From assembly GCA_044368415.1 (NCBI GenBank), contig JBIPLJ010000014.1, positions 13,159 through 77,158 on the forward strand: a stretch of 64,000 bases of DNA, in the 5' to 3' direction. Shown piece by piece: positions 61,168 through 64,000 of this stretch. Every line of letters starts with the position of its first letter. The stretch's first letter is position 1. Position numbers and translations under genes: made by a program. Under the pieces are notes generated by a model that was not told where the DNA came from, did no database searches, and saw only the letters and a list, made by a program, of their open reading frames with translations. Source of the stretch: UBA4615 sp044368415. GTDB lineage: Bacteria > Pseudomonadota > Gammaproteobacteria > Burkholderiales > Burkholderiaceae_E.

Positions 61168-61389
61168 GTGAGCCCCCGCCGCATCTCGATCGCCGAGCTC
61201 GAGGCCGCGATCAACCGAGCGCGCGCGGCGCAGCCCGGCAGCGGGGCCGAGTCGTCGCTGACGCTGGAGGTCGCCACGCTCGGGGCGCTCTACGGGCGGC
61301 TGATCTGGGAGCGCCGCGACGGCGCCGACATCGACACGCTCAGCGACGCCGAACGGGTTGCCCTGCGGCTCTGGCTGCCGCCCGCCTGA
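61168..61389 (+). CDS. DUF3717 family small protein
   Basis: 73 residues from GTG 61168: RRISIAELEAAINRARAAQP, LEVATLGALYGRLIWERRDG, then LSDAERVALRLWLP. The core ISIxELExAIN...ALYGxLI is the DUF3717 signature of Burkholderiales. Upstream in-frame ATG 61105 would add a non-conserved stretch. Function unknown. Confidence 0.75.
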   Translation: MSPRRISIAELEAAINRARAAQPGSGAESSLTLEVATLGALYGRLIWERRDGADIDTLSDAERVALRLWLPPA

Positions 61390-61516
61390 TCGGGCACTGA
61401 GGGCGGCATCCGGCTCGGCCGGCAGCATCAGGCGGCCTGCGGCACGGACGGGCGCGAGGCAGGCTCCGGGGACACACCCGGCGGCAGCAGCCTGGCGACT
61501 GCCCGCAGGGCGCTCC

Positions 61517-64000
61517 TCAGCCGGCCTTGCGCAGCCGTGGCGAGGCGGTCCGGGTCGCCGCGCCGGTGGCCGGCGCCTTGGCCGCGGCGGTCTTCTTCGC
61601 GGCGCTTGCCTTCGCCGCTGCGGTCTTCGTCGCCGCTGCGCTCTTCGTCGCCGCTGCGCTCTTCGTCGCCGCTGCGGTCTTCGAAGCAGGTGTGCGGGCG
61701 GCCGGCTTCTTCGCTGCCGGCTTGGCAGCCGGCTTGGCAGCCGGCGCTTGCTTGGCCGGCGCGGCCTTCGCTGGCGCGGCGCGGGCGGCGGCCGCCTTGG
61801 CGGGAGCGGGCTTCGTGCCCTTGGCCGTCGCGCCTGCGGCGGCGCCGTCCTCGCCCTCGCCGCCGTCTGCGCCCGCAGCGGGCTTGGCCCCCGGCTTGCC
61901 CGGACGCGGGGCCGACGCCTGGAACTCGAAGCCGATCTTGCCGTCGGGCTGGCGAACCAGGAAGGCCTTGAAGCGCCGACGCGTGCGCGAGGACACGAAG
62001 CCGTCGAGCAGCGCGGTGCGGCCCTCCGACAGCAGCTTGGCCATCTGATCGCGTTCGACCGGCTGCTGCAGGATGACCTTGCCGGAGCGGAAGTCGCAGC
62101 TGCGGCCGGCGCCCAGCGACTTCTCGCAGACGTAGCTCATGCCGTGCTCGTAGACCCGCGACTGGCAGCGCGGGCACGCGCCCACCGGCTCCTGCGCCGA
62201 GAAGTCGACCGGCTCGTCGTCGTCGCCCGCGTCGGACTGACCGAAGTCGAACTCGAGCTTCCAGTCCGGCTCGGCGAGCTTGATGAGCGCCGAGAACGGC
62301 CGCCCCATCTTGCTGCGGAAGCCGTGCAGCGGGCCGATCGTCTTGTCGCGCATCAGCTGCTCGGCCTCGCTAGGCTCGAGCAGTCGCGAGGACGGTGACT
62401 TGGTGATCGACCAGTCGCAGGCCGTGCATGCGAAGCGCCGGTAGTTCTCCTTGGCCACGCCGCCACAACGCGGGCAGGGCTCGGTCAGCGTCGCGTAGTC
62501 GCCGGGCACGTCGGTCGGGCCGTAGCCCTTGGCGCGCGCGACGATGTGCTCGGTCATCTCCGCGATCTCGCGCATGAACGCGTCGCGGTCGAGCAGGCCA
62601 CGCTCCATCTGCGAGAGCTTGTACTCCCATTCGCCGGTCAGCTCGGGCATCGTGAGCTCGGCCACGCCTAAGCCGCGCAGCAGCGTCAACAGCTGAAAGG
62701 CCTTGGCCGTCGGGATCAAGTCCCGGCCCTCGCGGATCAAGTAGTTCTCGTTGATGAGCCCCTCGATCACCTGCGCCCGCGTGGCCGGCGTGCCCAGGCC
62801 CTTGGTGCCCATGGCCTCGCGCAGGTCCTCGTCGTCGACGAGCTTGCCCGCGCCTTCCATCGCCGACAGCAGCGTCGCCTCGTTGAAGCGGGCCGGCGGC
62901 CGGGTGGCCAGCGACAGCGCCTCGATAGCGTCGGTGCGCACGGTCTCATCAGGCTCGACCGCGACCAGCGTGCCCGAGCCTTCCTCGGCATCCTTCCCCG
63001 ACTTCTGCTCGATCGCCTCGCGGCCGTGGATCGCGAGCCAGCCGGCGTTGACCAGGACCTTGCCCTCGGTCTTGAACACATGCGTCTCGACCGTGGTGAT
63101 CCGCGTGGTGATGCGGAACTCGGCCGACGGGAAGAACACCGACAGGAAGCGCTTGACCACCAGGTCGTAGATCTTCTGCTCGGCGTCTGACAGGGCCTTG
63201 GGCGCCTGCAGCGTCGGGATGATCGCGTGGTGGTCGGAGATCTTCGTGTTGTCGAAGATGCGCTTGTTGCCGGGCTTGATCCAGTCGTTCTTGAGAACCT
63301 GCTTCGAGAACTGCCCGTACGGATGCACGTCTGCCAGCATCTCCATCGTCTGGTGGACGGTGCCGACGTAATCCTCTGGCAGGGCCTTGGAGTCGGTCCG
63401 CGGGTAGGTCAGGACCTTGTGTTTCTCGTAAAGCGCCTGGGCCAGCGACAGCGTGGTCTTGGCCGAGAAGCCGAAGCGCCCGTTGGCGTCGCGCTGCAAG
63501 CTGGTCAGATCGAATAGCGCCGGCGCGGCCTGCGTGGTCGGGCGCGACTCCTCGCTGACGGTGCCGGTCTTGCCTTCGCAGTCGGCGACGATCGAGCGCG
63601 CACGCTCACCGTCCCAGAGCCGCTCGGCCCGCAGGTCGGCGTCCGCCGGATTGCGCTGGAAAGCCGGATCGAACCAGCGTCCCTCGTAGGTGCCGGCCTT
63701 CGCACCGAAGGTCGCCTTGACCTCGAAGTAGGCCCGCGGCACGAACTTGCGGATCCGCTCCTCGCGCTCGACGACGATCGTCAGCGTCGGGGTCTGCACC
63801 CGGCCGACGGTGGTCAGGTAGAAGCCGCCGTCACGCGAGTTGAACGCGGTCATCGCGCGCGTGCCGTTGATGCCGACCAGCCAGTCGGCCTCGGAGCGGC
63901 AGCGGGCGGCGTCGGCGAGCGGCAGCATCTGCCCGTCCTCGCGAAGCGCGTTGAAGCCGTCGCGGATCGCGCCGGTCGTCATGGACTGCAGCCAGAGTCG
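61517..64000 (-). CDS. topB: DNA topoisomerase III with lysine/alanine tail, 5' end cut by window edge
   Basis: About 828 residues are present; the N-terminal part of the Toprim domain is off the window. Type IA motifs: TVGRVQTPTLTIVVERE, the catalytic tyrosine region KVLTYPRTDSKALPEDY, ISDHHAIIPT, SAMEGAGKLVDDEDLREAMG and KGLGTPATRAQVIEGLI. Two C-terminal zinc-ribbon-like segments follow (CPRCGGVAKENYRRFACTAC; CPRCQSRVYEH). The last 140 residues are a histone H1-like tail of Ala, Lys and Pro (about 690-820) that would bind DNA non-specifically. Confidence 0.95.
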   Translation of the reverse strand, partial: RLWLQSMTTGAIRDGFNALREDGQMLPLADAARCRSEADWLVGINGTRAMTAFNSRDGGFYLTTVGRVQTPTLTIVVEREERIRKFVPRAYFEVKATFGAKAGTYEGRWFDPAFQRNPADADLRAERLWDGERARSIVADCEGKTGTVSEESRPTTQAAPALFDLTSLQRDANGRFGFSAKTTLSLAQALYEKHKVLTYPRTDSKALPEDYVGTVHQTMEMLADVHPYGQFSKQVLKNDWIKPGNKRIFDNTKISDHHAIIPTLQAPKALSDAEQKIYDLVVKRFLSVFFPSAEFRITTRITTVETHVFKTEGKVLVNAGWLAIHGREAIEQKSGKDAEEGSGTLVAVEPDETVRTDAIEALSLATRPPARFNEATLLSAMEGAGKLVDDEDLREAMGTKGLGTPATRAQVIEGLINENYLIREGRDLIPTAKAFQLLTLLRGLGVAELTMPELTGEWEYKLSQMERGLLDRDAFMREIAEMTEHIVARAKGYGPTDVPGDYATLTEPCPRCGGVAKENYRRFACTACDWSITKSPSSRLLEPSEAEQLMRDKTIGPLHGFRSKMGRPFSALIKLAEPDWKLEFDFGQSDAGDDDEPVDFSAQEPVGACPRCQSRVYEHGMSYVCEKSLGAGRSCDFRSGKVILQQPVERDQMAKLLSEGRTALLDGFVSSRTRRRFKAFLVRQPDGKIGFEFQASAPRPGKPGAKPAAGADGGEGEDGAAAGATAKGTKPAPAKAAAARAAPAKAAPAKQAPAAKPAAKPAAKKPAARTPASKTAAATKSAAATKSAAATKTAAAKASAAKKTAAAKAPATGAATRTASPRLRKAG
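61614..61685. repeat. 18-bp tandem repeat in the topB tail
   Basis: Four units at 61614, 61632, 61650 and 61668 (GCCGCTGCG[G/C]TCTTCGTC, the last ending GAA), encoding AAATK(S/T)-type hexapeptides. Shorter PAAKPAAK-type repeats follow at about 61715-61745. Confidence 0.85.

Overview
The window is very GC-rich, densely coded chromosomal DNA with strong G/C third-position bias. Gene content (TPP-controlled CytX-type transporter, two chemoreceptors, PHB-depolymerase-like esterase with its ribbon-helix-helix partner, class I PPK2, NnrU, BenE, TopB with a lysine/alanine tail) points to a betaproteobacterium, probably Burkholderiales. The left edge carries a light-dependent protochlorophyllide reductase cut by the window start and, divergent from it, bchC. 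This strongly suggests an aerobic anoxygenic phototroph, with the window beginning at the edge of a photosynthesis gene cluster. No rRNA, tRNA, CRISPR array, prophage or complete insertion sequence was recognised.

Layout. 1-2010: por/bchC divergent pair with a pyrimidine tandem repeat between them and a broken ORF after bchC. 2011-3620: zinc-ribbon protein, then a HicB-like antitoxin behind a decayed hicA. 3617-11136: one long minus-strand operon (phospholipase-D lipoprotein, metallophosphoesterase lipoprotein, a frameshifted or split membrane protein, MoxR ATPase, VWA protein). 11441-17571: amidase, SOUL protein, a periplasmic helical protein followed by a chemoreceptor, then esterase and regulator. 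17674-21306: three-subunit molybdenum hydroxylase. 21350-27514: glycosyltransferase, membrane protein, membrane-anchored aminotransferase, phosphatidylserine decarboxylase and an MFS carrier, possibly a lipid locus.

27531-36940: small enzymes (NTF2-like, MOSC, DsbA-like isomerase, luciferase-like monooxygenase, GST, DUF3830), a META lipoprotein, a TPP-riboswitch-controlled transporter, a truncated pepE in front of an MFS gene with an internal minisatellite, a LysE exporter that seems to start at CTG, and a 130-bp palindromic element. 37059-45220: CDGSH protein, PPK2, an orphan ATP synthase c subunit, MetY, thioesterase, quinone reductase, NnrU, CnoX and a patatin-like protein. 45221-45993 is a long gene-free region holding a strong small-RNA candidate on the minus strand. 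45994-64000: YchJ, a second chemoreceptor, CoA-transferase, NERD-type helicase, AI-2E-family and BenE transporters, a three-gene MacAB/Lol-like efflux operon, a hybrid histidine kinase, a second sRNA-like structure, ChaC, DUF3717 and TopB (cut by the right edge).

Most notable points: LPOR beside bchC in a betaproteobacterial background; two small-RNA-like structures sharing a 5' motif, a CU-rich hairpin loop and a terminator; the MoxR/VWA operon led by two lipoprotein enzymes; the orphan c subunit beside PPK2; and several unusual starts, micro-ORFs and gene remnants.
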